Counted from the stretch's first letter, positions 20,301 to 29,121 are shown. The stretch: 64,000 nucleotides of DNA from a virus (IMGVR_UViG_3300026488_000022:1-64000); one strand, 5' to 3'. Notes: generated by a model not told the origin, from the letters alone. Translations and numbers: made by a program.

Positions 20301-23263
20301 TTATTAACTATACTTTCTAAAATAGGCAAGGCATTCTGCATTAAACCATTAAAAGCTAATCCTAAACTATTTTTTAACCTTTCCCATTTGCCTATATAAG
20401 TATCTAACATAACATTTGATTTTTCTAATTCACCATTAACACCATCATTTAACGTTTTTAAATGAGTTAAAAGAGCGTCTGCATTATTTCTAATAGCTGA
20501 AAGGGTTTGTTTTGCTAATGTTTCCATATTCCCAACAGCTTCTTGAAACTCACTGTCACTCATATTTTTAAGCTTTTTAACAAGCCACACCATCATTCTT
20601 TCACTGTCTTCTGCACTTTTTCCTACTTGTTGTGCGAATAATTTTTGATTTACCCCAAGACTTTTAAAAAATTGCCTAACAGCCTCTGAATTATCTTGTA
20701 ATAAATCTCCTAATCTCCTGATACTTGTACCTATTGTACTTGCCTCAAATCCTGCATTTGAAAAAGCAATCGCTAAAGCCTCAATAAAATGCCTTGTAAT
20801 ATTAGCACTTTTAGCAGTTGCCAAAGCATAGTTAGAAAATACATTTATATCTTCAGTTGATAATTTACTTGCGTTTGCCATATAAGTTAATTCATCAGCT
20901 AATTGCTTAATACTAACTCCTGCTTTTTGATAATTGTGAATATAAGTAATCAAAGCATTAGCAGTTGTTTCAAACTGGTCACCTGTTAATTTAGACATTT
21001 TTATAACATATTCAGTAACTTTAATTAATTTATCACTTTCAATTCCTGCCCTACCAAGAGCCATAGCAATTTCATTAATTGACTCAATATCACCTCCATA
21101 AGCCATACCAAGCCTAACTAATCTTTCTTCTAATTGTTTTGCTTTACTTGCACTAATATCAAAAACAGCACTCATTTTACCGACAGCTTCATTCATTTGA
21201 ACAATAAATCCAAAACCTCTTTGAATAACATTTATAACCTCATAAATGCTCATATATAAAGCACTATACCCAAGTGCCATTTTAGTAATATGAGATATAA
21301 ATTTACTAAATGAAGTCTCTTGTAATGTTGCTTTTACTTTTGCTAATGTAATATCTAATTTATTTAATTGTTTAACTGCCTCATCTGCATTTTGTTTAAT
21401 ATTTGCAAAAATAGAAGTATTAAATGTTCCTGTTCTCAAACTTAATTTCAACTTATTTTGAACATCAGTTAATGTTTCTATTTTTGATGTATATTCTTCA
21501 ATTAAACGTTCTGCTTCTTTAATTGCTTTACTGTCTGCAAATTCTTTTCTACTACTTTTTTGAATTTCTAAGTTTTGAACTACTTTCATATATTTATTTT
21601 TAATTCTATCTAACTCTTTAATAAACTTATCTGCGTCTTTATATAAACCTTCAAAGAGTTTTATTTCTTTTACATTAGCACCTTTTATACTTGCCATAAA
21701 CTTTTCAAAAGCGGCTCTGTCATTAAACAACAATTCTCTTAAATTTTTAGAACTTATTTGAATTGAATTAATTTTCTGTTCAAACTCTTTTAAAGGTGTA
21801 ATATCTGCTGTCTTCTTAACTTCTTCATTAAGTTTTTTAAACTCTTCTTTTAAAGCTCTGATAGTATCGCTTGGTACTCCATAAGAACGTAAAACCTTTA
21901 AAGTTTCATTAATAGATTTTATTTTTCTTTCAACAACACTTAAATCTTTAACTTCTTTTTTTAATTCTCTCATATCTTTTAATAACAAACCTAAATAAGT
22001 TGTCTTTCCTAAACTCTTACTTTCTTCTGCTAATTTTTTAAATTCTTTCTCAAAATTAGCTAAAACAGTATCACTGACTCCTAATTTTTTTAACTCTTTT
22101 TCTAATCTTTCAAAAGTATCACTCGCTTTTACTAAACCTAAACTGTTATTTACTATCTGTTTTATTTCTTTATTTAATAAAGCTAAAGGTTTAGCGTCTC
22201 CTGTTTTAACAGCTACATCGTATAATTTTTGAATTTCATTTTGAAATTGAGCTATTTTAGTACTATCAATAAAGGGCAATCTACTTGCTTTATGTATGTT
22301 TTCTAAAGCTTTTAAATATAAGTCACTATATTTTTTAGAATTCTCAAAAGTTTTTTTAGCCTGTACCTCAAACTCTACTAAATCTTTTTCTAATTTTTCA
22401 AATCCATCTATTTTTCCTGTTTTAAACCACTCTCTTATAATACCATCAATTTGTTTTTTTAATCTTTCTATATCTTTTTCTGTTTTACCATACACTCTTA
22501 AACTTAAAGTTTTATTTAATAAATCTTCTCTTTTCTTTAAAAGCTTTTCAAAAGATTTATATTTATTTTCTAACTCTCCCATTTTCTGTTTTAATTCTTC
22601 AGTAGTTAAAACCCCTTTTTTCATTTTCTTATAAAAAGTTTCTAATGGTGCAGTTAATTGTTTTTTAAATTTAGAACTAATATCTAAATTGTTAATTTTC
22701 TCTAATTGTGTTTTATAAAAATTTAAAAGGTTAATCTTATCTTCTAATTCTTTATTAAAAGAAATAAGATTTTGTTTTCTTTCTGTTCTATCTTTAGCTT
22801 TTAATAATCTTTTATAAGCTCTTTCTAATGCTAAAACTTCACTTTTTGTAGTAGCTAATTGTTTATAATTTTGCAAATTTGCTTCAATTAAAGCTTTAAT
22901 AGCTTTTTCACTTTGTTGAATTGCTTGTTTAAAAACTTCAAATTCTTTATCTAATTTTCCAACATCTTTAACTATTCCTAACAATTCATTTTTTAAAGTA
23001 GAAACAATATTATTTTTTAATTTTACATCTTTTAAAGACTCTAACTTACTTTTAAATTTATTAATTTTATCATATACACTCTCTACTTCTTTATTTAAAG
23101 TGTTAATTTGTTTTTTAAATTTATCTTTTACTTCTAATTTATTTAAAGTATCGTTTAAATGATATAAACTTTTATCTATATTCTCTACAATCTCTTCAAA
23201 AGCTTTAACACCTTTTTGTTTAAATTCAATAACTATTTCAGCTTTGTTATTTCTATAAGCCAT
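17339..23263 (-). CDS. Tail tape measure protein
   Basis: The 1974-residue protein sets tail length and forms the core through which DNA passes. The N-terminal 680 residues and residues about 1200-1800 are K/E-rich coiled coil. Between them lies the conserved TMP core (MGRAGIESDKL-type segment, residues about 690-1000). Hydrophobic stretches occur near 1060-1130 (GIAGVIGGVLIF and following) and near 1890 (FNYVAAGLAVATGMM). At 1.5 angstrom per residue the tail would be near 300 nm (inference). It starts a late unit with element copy 3 and octamer 2 in front. Confidence 0.93.
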   Translation of the reverse strand: MAYRNNKAEIVIEFKQKGVKAFEEIVENIDKSLYHLNDTLNKLEVKDKFKKQINTLNKEVESVYDKINKFKSKLESLKDVKLKNNIVSTLKNELLGIVKDVGKLDKEFEVFKQAIQQSEKAIKALIEANLQNYKQLATTKSEVLALERAYKRLLKAKDRTERKQNLISFNKELEDKINLLNFYKTQLEKINNLDISSKFKKQLTAPLETFYKKMKKGVLTTEELKQKMGELENKYKSFEKLLKKREDLLNKTLSLRVYGKTEKDIERLKKQIDGIIREWFKTGKIDGFEKLEKDLVEFEVQAKKTFENSKKYSDLYLKALENIHKASRLPFIDSTKIAQFQNEIQKLYDVAVKTGDAKPLALLNKEIKQIVNNSLGLVKASDTFERLEKELKKLGVSDTVLANFEKEFKKLAEESKSLGKTTYLGLLLKDMRELKKEVKDLSVVERKIKSINETLKVLRSYGVPSDTIRALKEEFKKLNEEVKKTADITPLKEFEQKINSIQISSKNLRELLFNDRAAFEKFMASIKGANVKEIKLFEGLYKDADKFIKELDRIKNKYMKVVQNLEIQKSSRKEFADSKAIKEAERLIEEYTSKIETLTDVQNKLKLSLRTGTFNTSIFANIKQNADEAVKQLNKLDITLAKVKATLQETSFSKFISHITKMALGYSALYMSIYEVINVIQRGFGFIVQMNEAVGKMSAVFDISASKAKQLEERLVRLGMAYGGDIESINEIAMALGRAGIESDKLIKVTEYVIKMSKLTGDQFETTANALITYIHNYQKAGVSIKQLADELTYMANASKLSTEDINVFSNYALATAKSANITRHFIEALAIAFSNAGFEASTIGTSIRRLGDLLQDNSEAVRQFFKSLGVNQKLFAQQVGKSAEDSERMMVWLVKKLKNMSDSEFQEAVGNMETLAKQTLSAIRNNADALLTHLKTLNDGVNGELEKSNVMLDTYIGKWERLKNSLGLAFNGLMQNALPILESIVNKTIEWVNTINNAMPQIQRDLSQIWSIIKGIAGVIGGVLIFKGVKSLVESFRMATLAGKNLLDIVKAIGGALTSVALIAMRNPYVLVATLALGAFGKLFFTIKNVNEELAKSNGLLAEQQKLNSLISQYDSLIAKKQQIKKQLAEALVNNDSQRIKLLGSELNKIEQQLEMYKKIINEQENLVKQKQEEVDKAQKYVEYQLLSAKLERLRSQYLKTNSKELENQIIVIEKQLEKLKEFANYKPKTNVAQTVSVFTPYKEQTPNVAQGVSNTTWEQNLIDFTTPIKQSEILNQKIKQIDTTLNSIRLDTNPFDMLTVNFGVFKDKVKRDVQEIKDETKKGLITLVTKEEVQRFQQLSEKIKFFLKNGLDVTDLVNNLNTELDNAFRETVKGLVDTMEVSFKQAKIDVNVLPESLAKEFIQFKTMLANATDPKEVVKLEAEFIRLKLLLDKTKNSLDKNTYQALKAYLEGLDKDFANLEGILKARLNALNSVANKANSTKKSLEVKWQDYQIKDIFNFKDFGEVEAEIQRLADKLRQAFSDLEKVKATGRMPIVNDLVEAQKEIQRLDGMYKTYYDQRVAKEKEYYALVAKIKRLKWTGYKDEEQKTQLLTKKRELESEIKGLYQKEEEYKKRTLQAEIKELEIRQRIKATIAEMNRETKAMQNPADALLLDIQNKMYENRRKLSIVSFDSEKDKEKLNAYFGNINAYIKTKAQELKQKEKEIKLGIVPGNVDSGTAGAVNAFNQYQQQIQAIKNFYAQKKALIQAQEQEILQELESKRITEAEAYKKLEALKTEIVKNEIEKRKALEKASFNASLSALSGYIGQFSGMLDQMMQAGLIKQKKWFAVYKAMRVAQAIIDTYASAQKAMTELPIPFNYVAAGLAVATGMMRVAIIKAQRFHTGGYVDRQTANQKMGGLKDDEIPAILQKGEYVLSKEEVKAIKASGNTSPQVNVTAPTPEVVILNSVDTKAFEDYLTSRSGRTIIRNVVGK

Positions 23264-23295
23264 CAGACTATCCTTTTGTAATAATTGCTACTAAA

Positions 23296-23303
23296 TATAT
23301 CAG
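23296..23303 (-). promoter_or_regulatory. Late promoter octamer 2 (tape measure)
   Basis: CTGATATA, 33 nt before the tape measure ATG, at the edge of element copy 3. Confidence 0.6.
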
Positions 23304-23488
23304 TATAAAATAAAAGTAAAATTTAATTTAAAAGCTCTATTATAATATATAATAACTTTAAGGGTTTGGACAGTGTTGGACAGTAACAAAAAGCCCTAAA
23401 ATTCGGACTTTTAACAACTTGCAAACATTTATAATCAGTAAAAAATATCATTTGGGCGGTCAAGAACATTTTATAATTTTTGTAAAAA
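23304..23488 (-). repeat. Intergenic element copy 3
   Basis: Full copy. Differences from the others: GGACAGTGTTGGACAG instead of GGACACTTTGGACAG, and GGGCGG for TCGGCGG. It marks one border of the capsid module and joins directly to the outward plus-strand promoter at 23493-23521. Confidence 0.88.
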
Positions 23489-23492
23489 ACTC

Positions 23493-23521
23493 TTGACATA
23501 AAGTTAAAAGTGTTTTATAAT
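23493..23521 (+). promoter_or_regulatory. Moron promoter, sigma70 type
   Basis: TTGACA (23493-23498), 17 bp, TATAAT (23516-23521). The surrounding sequence (AAAAAACTC before, AAAACAAAAAACAAAAGGAG after) is almost identical to the promoters at 35715, 41271 and 43498. Confidence 0.88.
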
Positions 23522-23558
23522 TCTTAGCATAAAACAAAAAACAAAAGGAGAATTGAAA

Positions 23559-23945
23559 ATGAAAACTACATTTATAAACACAAGAGCAGATTTAGAAAAA
23601 ATGCTAAAAGAAACAAACAAAGAACTTGCTCTTAAATACTTAGAAATATTTAAAAATAGAATAATTTGGGGACAAGCTGAAAAATTTGACAATAATTATT
23701 ATATAGACATTACATTATTTGAAGACACTGATAGCATAAAAAGAGTTAAAGTATCAAAACCAATATTAGAAAATTCAGAGGATGTTCAAAGGTTTATTAT
23801 GTTTTGTCTTGATGAAAAAGATTATATTCATTATTCGAATATAATCACTGATAAAAAACTAATAGGTTTTATAAATGAATTTTATTTAGACTTAATCTCT
23901 TATCACCATTTAAAAGATGAATTAACAAAGGAAAACAATGAATAA
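23559..23945 (+). CDS. Moron protein of unknown function
   Basis: Not recognised. 128 residues from the ATG at 23559, chosen because AAAGGAG (23545-23550) stands at normal distance; an upstream in-frame TTG at 23553 is too close to it. Acidic and basic residues mixed, helix-rich, no membrane segment. It is transcribed against the surrounding late genes from its own strong promoter and is followed by a second gene with overlapping start and a terminator, the typical moron build. Confidence 0.8.
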   Translation: MKTTFINTRADLEKMLKETNKELALKYLEIFKNRIIWGQAEKFDNNYYIDITLFEDTDSIKRVKVSKPILENSEDVQRFIMFCLDEKDYIHYSNIITDKKLIGFINEFYLDLISYHHLKDELTKENNE

Positions 23946-24198
23946 TTATCCTATTCTTTCATTTAGAGTTTATAGTGTTATTTATAGGGCTTTAGAAAAC
24001 AAAAAAGCTAAGATAACATTAAAACACAAGAAAAAAGGCAATTTTAATGTAGAACATTACATAGTAGAAATTAACAACCCCACTTTAAAAGGAAGTGCTA
24101 TTAGAACATACAAACAATATTTTAAAGATAAAAATTTAGAAAAATTTAAAGAAATAATAAATAAAAATGAAAAGATAATTTTTGAAAAGTTTGAGTAA
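23938..24198 (+). CDS. Second moron protein, small and basic
   Basis: The 86-residue, lysine-rich protein is not recognised. Its ATG lies eight bases before the end of the preceding moron gene, so the two are translated together. It ends just before the hairpin terminator at 24189-24225. Confidence 0.75.
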   Translation: MNNYPILSFRVYSVIYRALENKKAKITLKHKKKGNFNVEHYIVEINNPTLKGSAIRTYKQYFKDKNLEKFKEIINKNEKIIFEKFE

Positions 24199-24225
24199 AG
24201 GGCAGATTTTTCTGCCCCCTCAAAC
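24189..24225. terminator. Terminator between moron pair and capsid gene
   Basis: Inner stem GGGCAGA/TCTGCCC (24200-24217) with a T loop, outer stem GTTTGAG/CTCAAAC (24189-24195 with 24219-24225), then GTTTTAG. The hairpin lies between two converging genes and can work for both strands. Confidence 0.75.
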
Positions 24226-24228
24226 GTT

Positions 24229-25437
24229 TTAGTTAGAAGCTACATTAACAATTACAGAAACAGGTGTAGAAGTTACAGAAAGTTTCTTAAAGTCAATATC
24301 TCTATATCCAACATATAGAGTTGTTGAACTAACTGCTTTTCTTTCAGTTTCAATTCCAATGTTTCCTCTATCAGCAACACCAAAATATGCTTTATTAACA
24401 AGTAAAACTGCTGTTTTGTCTCCATTTGTTTCATCAACATCACCATTAGCGTCAAGATTATCAGGGATATACTCAGTTACTACAATAGGCATACCAAATA
24501 ATTTCCCAATCTCACCTGTGATAATTGTAGCTTTAGCACCATATTTATCAATTGTTAGAACTTCTGGAAGTTCAAGCATTTGATATGCTACATTAACAGG
24601 CGCTACAATAGCAAGGTCACTTAAATTAATACCATAAACTCCAAGTAACCTTCTTGCTTGCGCTATAAGACTTGCAGTTACTGTATTTCCACCTGCATCA
24701 ACTTTATTTCCAGCACTTTTAGCGTATTTTAAAAGACCATCAAATGCTTTTTTAACATCATTAACATCAGAAATACCTGTATCACCCATTACAAGTGCGT
24801 CTTCTGTGGCTCTTGCAAGTGATTTTACAAGTTCTTGTCTAACAAGTTGTGTAATAGCTGTTACCATTTCTTTGTCTGCTTGGTCAGTTACTGCTAAAAG
24901 AGTTTTAAATCTTGAAGTTGCAAAACTCACTTTTGCACCATTAATTGCACTTTCAATTGCGTTATCACCAGGAGCAATCAAATAAGCTTTTGCTTTGTCT
25001 GTTTTTGCAGGAATAGAGAACGTACTTCTATTATCAGGCATTCTAAATCTTTGAAATAATCCTTCAACTTTAAGGTCAAGTTCAAGTTCTTCAAGCACTC
25101 TATTTGAAAATTCCTCAGCAAGCCAACTTGCAATGTCTGCTGGTTTAATTGCTTTTTCAACAATAGGAGCAATCTCTTTAAACTCCTCAAAAGTCTCAAC
25201 AGGTCTGCCTAATAGCTTTGATTTAATATGCAAATCAACTGCTTTTTCTCTTGCTTTTTCTACTTCTTTATCGTCATAAGCTTTTGTTTCAAATTGAGTT
25301 TTTCTGTTAGACCATTTATCTTCAAATTCTTTTTTAAGTTCTTCTACTTTTTTTTCTGCTTCAGTTTTAGTAGAGTCAAGTTGTTTTTTAAGTTCTTCTA
25401 CTTCTTTTTGTAGTGTAGAAATTGCTTCAATACCCAT
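24229..25437 (-). CDS. Major capsid protein, HK97 fold
   Basis: The 402-residue protein has a coiled-coil N-terminal delta domain (residues 1-110) that acts as scaffold and is normally removed by the prohead protease, then the HK97 core (DIASWLAEEFSNRV, LFQRFRMPDNRSTFSIP, TSRFKTLLAVTDQ, LVMGDTG). Start set at ATG 25437: the ATG at 25443 is one base from AAAGGA, whereas 25437 has normal spacing. Octamer 3 lies 33 nt before it. It lies between spanin genes and the morons, not behind the portal. Confidence 0.92.
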   Translation of the reverse strand: MGIEAISTLQKEVEELKKQLDSTKTEAEKKVEELKKEFEDKWSNRKTQFETKAYDDKEVEKAREKAVDLHIKSKLLGRPVETFEEFKEIAPIVEKAIKPADIASWLAEEFSNRVLEELELDLKVEGLFQRFRMPDNRSTFSIPAKTDKAKAYLIAPGDNAIESAINGAKVSFATSRFKTLLAVTDQADKEMVTAITQLVRQELVKSLARATEDALVMGDTGISDVNDVKKAFDGLLKYAKSAGNKVDAGGNTVTASLIAQARRLLGVYGINLSDLAIVAPVNVAYQMLELPEVLTIDKYGAKATIITGEIGKLFGMPIVVTEYIPDNLDANGDVDETNGDKTAVLLVNKAYFGVADRGNIGIETERKAVSSTTLYVGYRDIDFKKLSVTSTPVSVIVNVASN

Positions 25438-25469
25438 AACCATATCCTTTAATGTTATTTTACAAAAGT

Positions 25470-25477
25470 TATATCGG
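25470..25477 (-). promoter_or_regulatory. Late promoter octamer 3 (capsid)
   Basis: CCGATATA, 33 nt before the capsid ATG, in the gap behind the 54-residue gene. It gives the capsid gene its own late start. Confidence 0.6.
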
Positions 25478-25482
25478 AAAGT

Positions 25483-25647
25483 TTAATTAGATTTATTTTT
25501 AACAAATTTTTCATTATATTCTTTTATTTGTTGATTTAAAAAATCATTAATCTTTTTCAAATCATTACGCTCTTTAACACAGATTTTATAACGATTAAAA
25601 AGTTCTTCAAATTCATTTAGAGGAATTTCTATCATTTTCTTTTTCAT
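25483..25647 (-). CDS. Small coiled-coil protein of unknown function
   Basis: A 54-residue open frame starting ATG at 25647 inside the end of the Rz1 gene and stopping at 25483 just before the capsid promoter. It is helix-forming and charged (FEELFNRYKICVKERNDLKK) with one Cys. Overlap with the spanin gene suggests coupled translation. No family recognised. Confidence 0.55.
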   Translation of the reverse strand: MKKKMIEIPLNEFEELFNRYKICVKERNDLKKINDFLNQQIKEYNEKFVKNKSN

Positions 25648-25825
25648 CTTTTACCTTTATATGTAAAGTAATAGGTTTTGTTTTTGTTATATTATATTCA
25701 TAAGTTTGTAAAGCGGGACATTTAGACTTTACAAAAACATATTTAATTTTTTCGGTTTCTTTACAAGCACACCCACTAAGGAATAGTAATATTAACATCA
25801 CGCTCAAAAGTAATATTTTTTTCAC
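25613..25825 (-). CDS. Outer-membrane spanin lipoprotein (Rz1-like)
   Basis: 70 residues with a lipoprotein signal peptide, lipobox LSGC near residue 18, then a short periplasmic part. It overlaps the end of the Rz-like gene by 50 bp in another frame, the characteristic Rz/Rz1 arrangement. Outer-membrane spanins join the inner one to fuse the two membranes in the last step of Gram-negative lysis. Confidence 0.8.
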   Translation of the reverse strand: MKKILLLSVMLILLFLSGCACKETEKIKYVFVKSKCPALQTYEYNITKTKPITLHIKVKDEKENDRNSSK

Positions 25826-26096
25826 TATTTTTTCCTTCTTTTTTTATTATTTCTTCTTTAATGTTTTGATATTTATCTTCAAATAAAATAACTTTTAAAT
25901 CATTTTTAATTTTCTGTAATTTAACTTCTAAATTCTCTTTTTCTCTTTTTAGTTTTTTAATTTCTTTTTGTTTTACTAAAATTTGTTGTTCTAATTTTTT
26001 TACTTCTAAACGATAATTAACAACTCCTGCTAATAAAACCAATACAATTCCACTTATAAAATAAGAAAACAATTTAGTTTTTAAAAAATCAAACAT
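25776..26096 (-). CDS. Inner-membrane spanin (Rz-like)
   Basis: 106 residues: a single N-terminal membrane helix (residues about 10-28) followed by a K/E-rich coiled coil reaching into the periplasm and ending in a strand-like tail. The overlap with the Rz1 lipoprotein gene supports the assignment. The start overlaps the holin stop by eight bases. Confidence 0.8.
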   Translation of the reverse strand: MFDFLKTKLFSYFISGIVLVLLAGVVNYRLEVKKLEQQILVKQKEIKKLKREKENLEVKLQKIKNDLKVILFEDKYQNIKEEIIKKEGKNSEKNITFERDVNITIP

Positions 26097-26310
26097 TTGA
26101 ATTTTCCTTTAATTTTGATTTTTCATAACTTCTTCCAGCAATCCAAGCTATCGGAATACCCACAGCAATTGTAGTCCATAAACTTATCAAACTTTCTTTT
26201 AAATTTAAAACCCCAAAACCTTCAAGCAAAGTAATTAACGCACTAAAACACAGAACAAACCAAGACATTAAAGGTCTTGATGTGTTTCTAATTAATTCGA
26301 CTTTATTCAT
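26089..26310 (-). CDS. Holin, two or three membrane segments
   Basis: 73 residues with hydrophobic helices at about 13-33 and 42-60 and a charged C-terminus (RSYEKSKLKE). The start, NTSRPLMSWFV, resembles the RPxLxW start of small holins encoded beside spanins. It overlaps the protease stop and the Rz start, forming a compact lysis cassette inside the capsid module. Confidence 0.7.
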   Translation of the reverse strand: MNKVELIRNTSRPLMSWFVLCFSALITLLEGFGVLNLKESLISLWTTIAVGIPIAWIAGRSYEKSKLKENSNV

Positions 26311-27718
26311 CTAACTTAAGTTTCTCGTTAATAGTTTTTTCTATTTCCGTATAAACCTCAAACAATAAATTCACATCTTCTTTTTCTTTTAAAAATTTTA
26401 AAATTTCATCTTTTGTTAGTGCTTTTTCACTATTAACAGATTTTTTATTTCCTTGGTCATCTCTATCTGCAAAATACTTTTTCATAAAAGCTAATAGTTT
26501 TGCAACCTCACTTCTACCTATAATAAAATCATAAACATTTCCATCATCTTTAACATATCTTCTAATTCTATAACCTAAAGGTGGGTTAGGATAAGCTGTT
26601 AAAACACTGTTTTCAGTTACATTAACAATCAACTCACCTTGTTCTCCTCCTTGTAACTGACTTCCCTCCTCTGCACCTTGTGCATCACTAATAATTTGAT
26701 TTACTTTATCTTTTCCTAAATTTGTAGTTCCTCCACGTTTAGCTTTTGTTTGCATATTTTCAACCTCCTTAATTTCAGAATAAACTTTTTCTACTTGTGA
26801 CTCAAATTCTTTTACCATATCTTGTAATTCTTGTGGTATTTCTCCTATCAGTTCCTGTTTTAACATTTCTTTATAATGTTTTAAAAGATGCCTTGCGGCA
26901 TCTCTTTTTTCAACAGCACTAATATTAGGATTGTTTCTTGCACCTCTTAGTGCTTGATAAGCCGCAATCACACCATTTTTATTAACTATTAAATCTTCAC
27001 CTTGTAATTCGTGATGAGGAAACTTCCAAGTACTTCTAAGTTCTGGGTCTCCTACAACTAAATACGCTTCTTTAATATAGTTTAATTTACCCATTTCAGC
27101 TAATTTTTGTCCTAAAGCAGTCTTATCTACTTCTGACCAAGGTTTAGTACTAATTACGTTATTTTTTATTGCTTTTTCTTTCATTTTTTTATTTCCTTTC
27201 TTATTGTAATTTTGTCTTGTTGAAAGCAAACAAACTCCACTTTCACAAGGACTGCTTTCTAAAACATTAAACAAGCTATCTTGATTATCTGGTATTGAAA
27301 CGATACTAACTTCATAAAGCTCAATTTTAGTCCAATACCAGATACCATTCACCTCTTTGTATTCAAGCCCTCTAAATCCAATTGAAAAAGCCTTTAAAAT
27401 ACCCTCTTTTACAGCTAAATAAACTTTTGGGTTTAAATCTTTATAAACAACAGCCTCAATTTCAAGCCCTTGAGCATTTAAATTAATATTAGTAACTTTA
27501 CCAACAACATCACTTGGATTATGCTGATAAAGCAAAATAGGATTTTTCATATAGTTTTTTAAATCGTAACTTTCAGGCAAAACACTTTCGTCACTTCTAT
27601 CAATAACCAAATTACCGTTATCGTCGATATAACGATTAGCATATCCTTTTATTGTTATTTTTTCATCAGTAACTTCTGTTGAAAATTCTTTTATAATCAA
27701 ATTTAAGTTTTTATCCAT
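26303..27718 (-). CDS. Prohead protease (U35) with long C-terminal extension
   Basis: Residues about 1-150 of 471 are the HK97-type prohead protease: catalytic His in LLYQHN, Ser in KAFSIGF, acid in ELYEVSIVSIP. After a linker comes a second conserved domain (KPWSEVDKTALGQ, STWKFPHHE, GVIAAYQALRGARNN, AARHLLKHY) known from phage head proteins and perhaps scaffold-like, then a charged tail. Start set at ATG 27718 behind AAGGAG, rather than TTG 27721. First gene of the capsid module. Confidence 0.88.
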   Translation of the reverse strand: MDKNLNLIIKEFSTEVTDEKITIKGYANRYIDDNGNLVIDRSDESVLPESYDLKNYMKNPILLYQHNPSDVVGKVTNINLNAQGLEIEAVVYKDLNPKVYLAVKEGILKAFSIGFRGLEYKEVNGIWYWTKIELYEVSIVSIPDNQDSLFNVLESSPCESGVCLLSTRQNYNKKGNKKMKEKAIKNNVISTKPWSEVDKTALGQKLAEMGKLNYIKEAYLVVGDPELRSTWKFPHHELQGEDLIVNKNGVIAAYQALRGARNNPNISAVEKRDAARHLLKHYKEMLKQELIGEIPQELQDMVKEFESQVEKVYSEIKEVENMQTKAKRGGTTNLGKDKVNQIISDAQGAEEGSQLQGGEQGELIVNVTENSVLTAYPNPPLGYRIRRYVKDDGNVYDFIIGRSEVAKLLAFMKKYFADRDDQGNKKSVNSEKALTKDEILKFLKEKEDVNLLFEVYTEIEKTINEKLKLDE

Positions 27719-27742
27719 CAAAACTCCTTAAAACTTTTATAT

Positions 27743-27750
27743 TATATCGT
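27743..27750 (-). promoter_or_regulatory. Late promoter octamer 4 (protease), variant
   Basis: ACGATATA, 25 nt before the protease ATG at the edge of element copy 4. First base differs from the CTGATATA/CCGATATA classes. Confidence 0.45.
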
Positions 27751-27899
27751 CTTAAAAAATTCTATTATAATATATAAATAACTTTAAGGGTTTGGACACT
27801 TTGGACAGTAACAAAAAGCCCTAAAATTCGGACTTTTAACAACTTGCAAACATTTATAATTAGTAAAAAATATCATTTCGGCGGTCAAGAGGTTTTTAT
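27751..27899 (-). repeat. Intergenic element copy 4
   Basis: Core complete from TTATAATATA to GGCGGTCAAGAG; the moron promoter part is absent. It is the second border of the capsid module, in the same orientation as copy 3. Confidence 0.88.
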
Positions 27900-27921
27900 A
27901 AAAAGAGAGAAAAGAAAAGAT

Positions 27922-28419
27922 TTATACTCCAACAAAAGCGTGGTTAATAAACACAATCAATTGGTCTTGGTCAGTAACATCAAAAGCCTCATCAAATAAA
28001 AAATGGTTTAAAGCTTCAGTAGGATTATCTGGGTCATCTACTAAAGCACCTTCTATAACTCCATTTGCGACTACTTCACCTACGTCATATGTTATTTTAT
28101 ATGTTATAACATTTTCCCCTCCATTAGTATTTCCTTCATCTGTATAGTTTCTTTGGGGGAAACCACTATCGACAATTCTTGAACTTGGGTCTATATAAGC
28201 ATTAACATCAGTATCGTCTTTTGTAGGGTTTGAACTATCCGTTCCTAACCTTAAATATAAAGTATCTAATGAACTTGTTTCACCTATAATTTTTTTAGCA
28301 TAATGAATATCCCCAGCATTTGTTACTATATTATGCCCTTTAATTATTTTTTCTTTTCCTGTTTTTTTATTAATTATTTTTACTAAAATATTATCTTTTA
28401 CAATTCCTTTTACTAACAC
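27922..28419 (-). CDS. Phage structural protein of unknown role
   Basis: 165 residues, GTG start behind AAGGAG. The pattern (GHNIVTNAGDIHYAKK, LYLRLGTDSSNP, ENVITYKITYDVGEV, LIVFINHAFVGV) is that of a small beta-sandwich protein found among phage structural genes. It stands alone between the tail chaperones and the capsid module with its own octamer 5. Confidence 0.5.
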   Translation of the reverse strand: MLVKGIVKDNILVKIINKKTGKEKIIKGHNIVTNAGDIHYAKKIIGETSSLDTLYLRLGTDSSNPTKDDTDVNAYIDPSSRIVDSGFPQRNYTDEGNTNGGENVITYKITYDVGEVVANGVIEGALVDDPDNPTEALNHFLFDEAFDVTDQDQLIVFINHAFVGV

Positions 28420-28445
28420 TTTAAAACTCCTTTAATCTTTACATT

Positions 28446-28453
28446 TATATCAG
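28446..28453 (-). promoter_or_regulatory. Late promoter octamer 5
   Basis: CTGATATA, 27 nt before the 28419 GTG, overlapping the stop region of the chaperone gene. Confidence 0.5.
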
Positions 28454-29121
28454 AAACTGCTTTCTTTGTTGTTTTTTTGTAATTCTTTCATTTCCTCTTG
28501 TTGTATCTTATCATAAAGTTTTAAACTTGCTAAATAAAAAAATTTAGTCTGGTCGTATAAACCGCCCTCATCTGGTAGAAAACCTTTTTCAAAAGCGTTA
28601 TAACATTCAATAGCTTCTGCAATTAACTTTTTATCTACATCATAAATAGGACAATATGTATAGACTTTATCTCCAACATAAACTTTAAAATCTTTTTTCT
28701 TGTTTTTTTCTCCTCTAAAACCACAATTTCTAACTCTATCAAGTCTTTTTGCTTTACAAACTTCACATTTCCAAGTTTCAGCTTTAAATTTACTATCAAA
28801 ATAAATATCAATACTATCATAAAGTTTATTTAGCACCTCTAAAGTAACATCGCTCACTTCAAAAATAAACTTACCTACTTCTTTAATAGTATCTGAAGAT
28901 AAAAAAGAGAAAGGCAATTCAACTCCCTTTTTATCTTCTATTTTTACAACTGAAAATTTAAGAGCGTAATAATATAATTTTAAAACCTCACCGTTTAACA
29001 TATAAGGCTCAAGTGAGTTAATTTCCCTATAAGATAACGTTCTTAGCATTAATTCTAAATTAGGTTGAGAATTTGGAGTAATAAAGTGAATTACCTTATG
29101 ACTTTTAACATTATTTATCAT
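28450..29121 (-). CDS. Tail assembly chaperone-like protein with zinc-type cysteines
   Basis: 223 residues from ATG 29121; the frame is open to a GTG at 29133. It overlaps the preceding chaperone gene by 11 bp, as second chaperones do, but I see no clear slippery heptamer for a frameshift fusion. CEVCKAKRLDRVRNC is a probable metal-binding knuckle. The end is a charged helix (KLYDKIQQEEMKELQK). Position between tail tube and tape measure (now split by the capsid module) fits a chaperone role. Confidence 0.55.
   Translation of the reverse strand: MINNVKSHKVIHFITPNSQPNLELMLRTLSYREINSLEPYMLNGEVLKLYYYALKFSVVKIEDKKGVELPFSFLSSDTIKEVGKFIFEVSDVTLEVLNKLYDSIDIYFDSKFKAETWKCEVCKAKRLDRVRNCGFRGEKNKKKDFKVYVGDKVYTYCPIYDVDKKLIAEAIECYNAFEKGFLPDEGGLYDQTKFFYLASLKLYDKIQQEEMKELQKNNKESSF

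Noticed and set aside
22296-22634. 112-residue plus-strand frame inside the tape measure gene
   Set aside because: Antisense shadow of the Lys-rich coiled coil; no promoter or ribosome site. The same holds for other antisense frames across the window.
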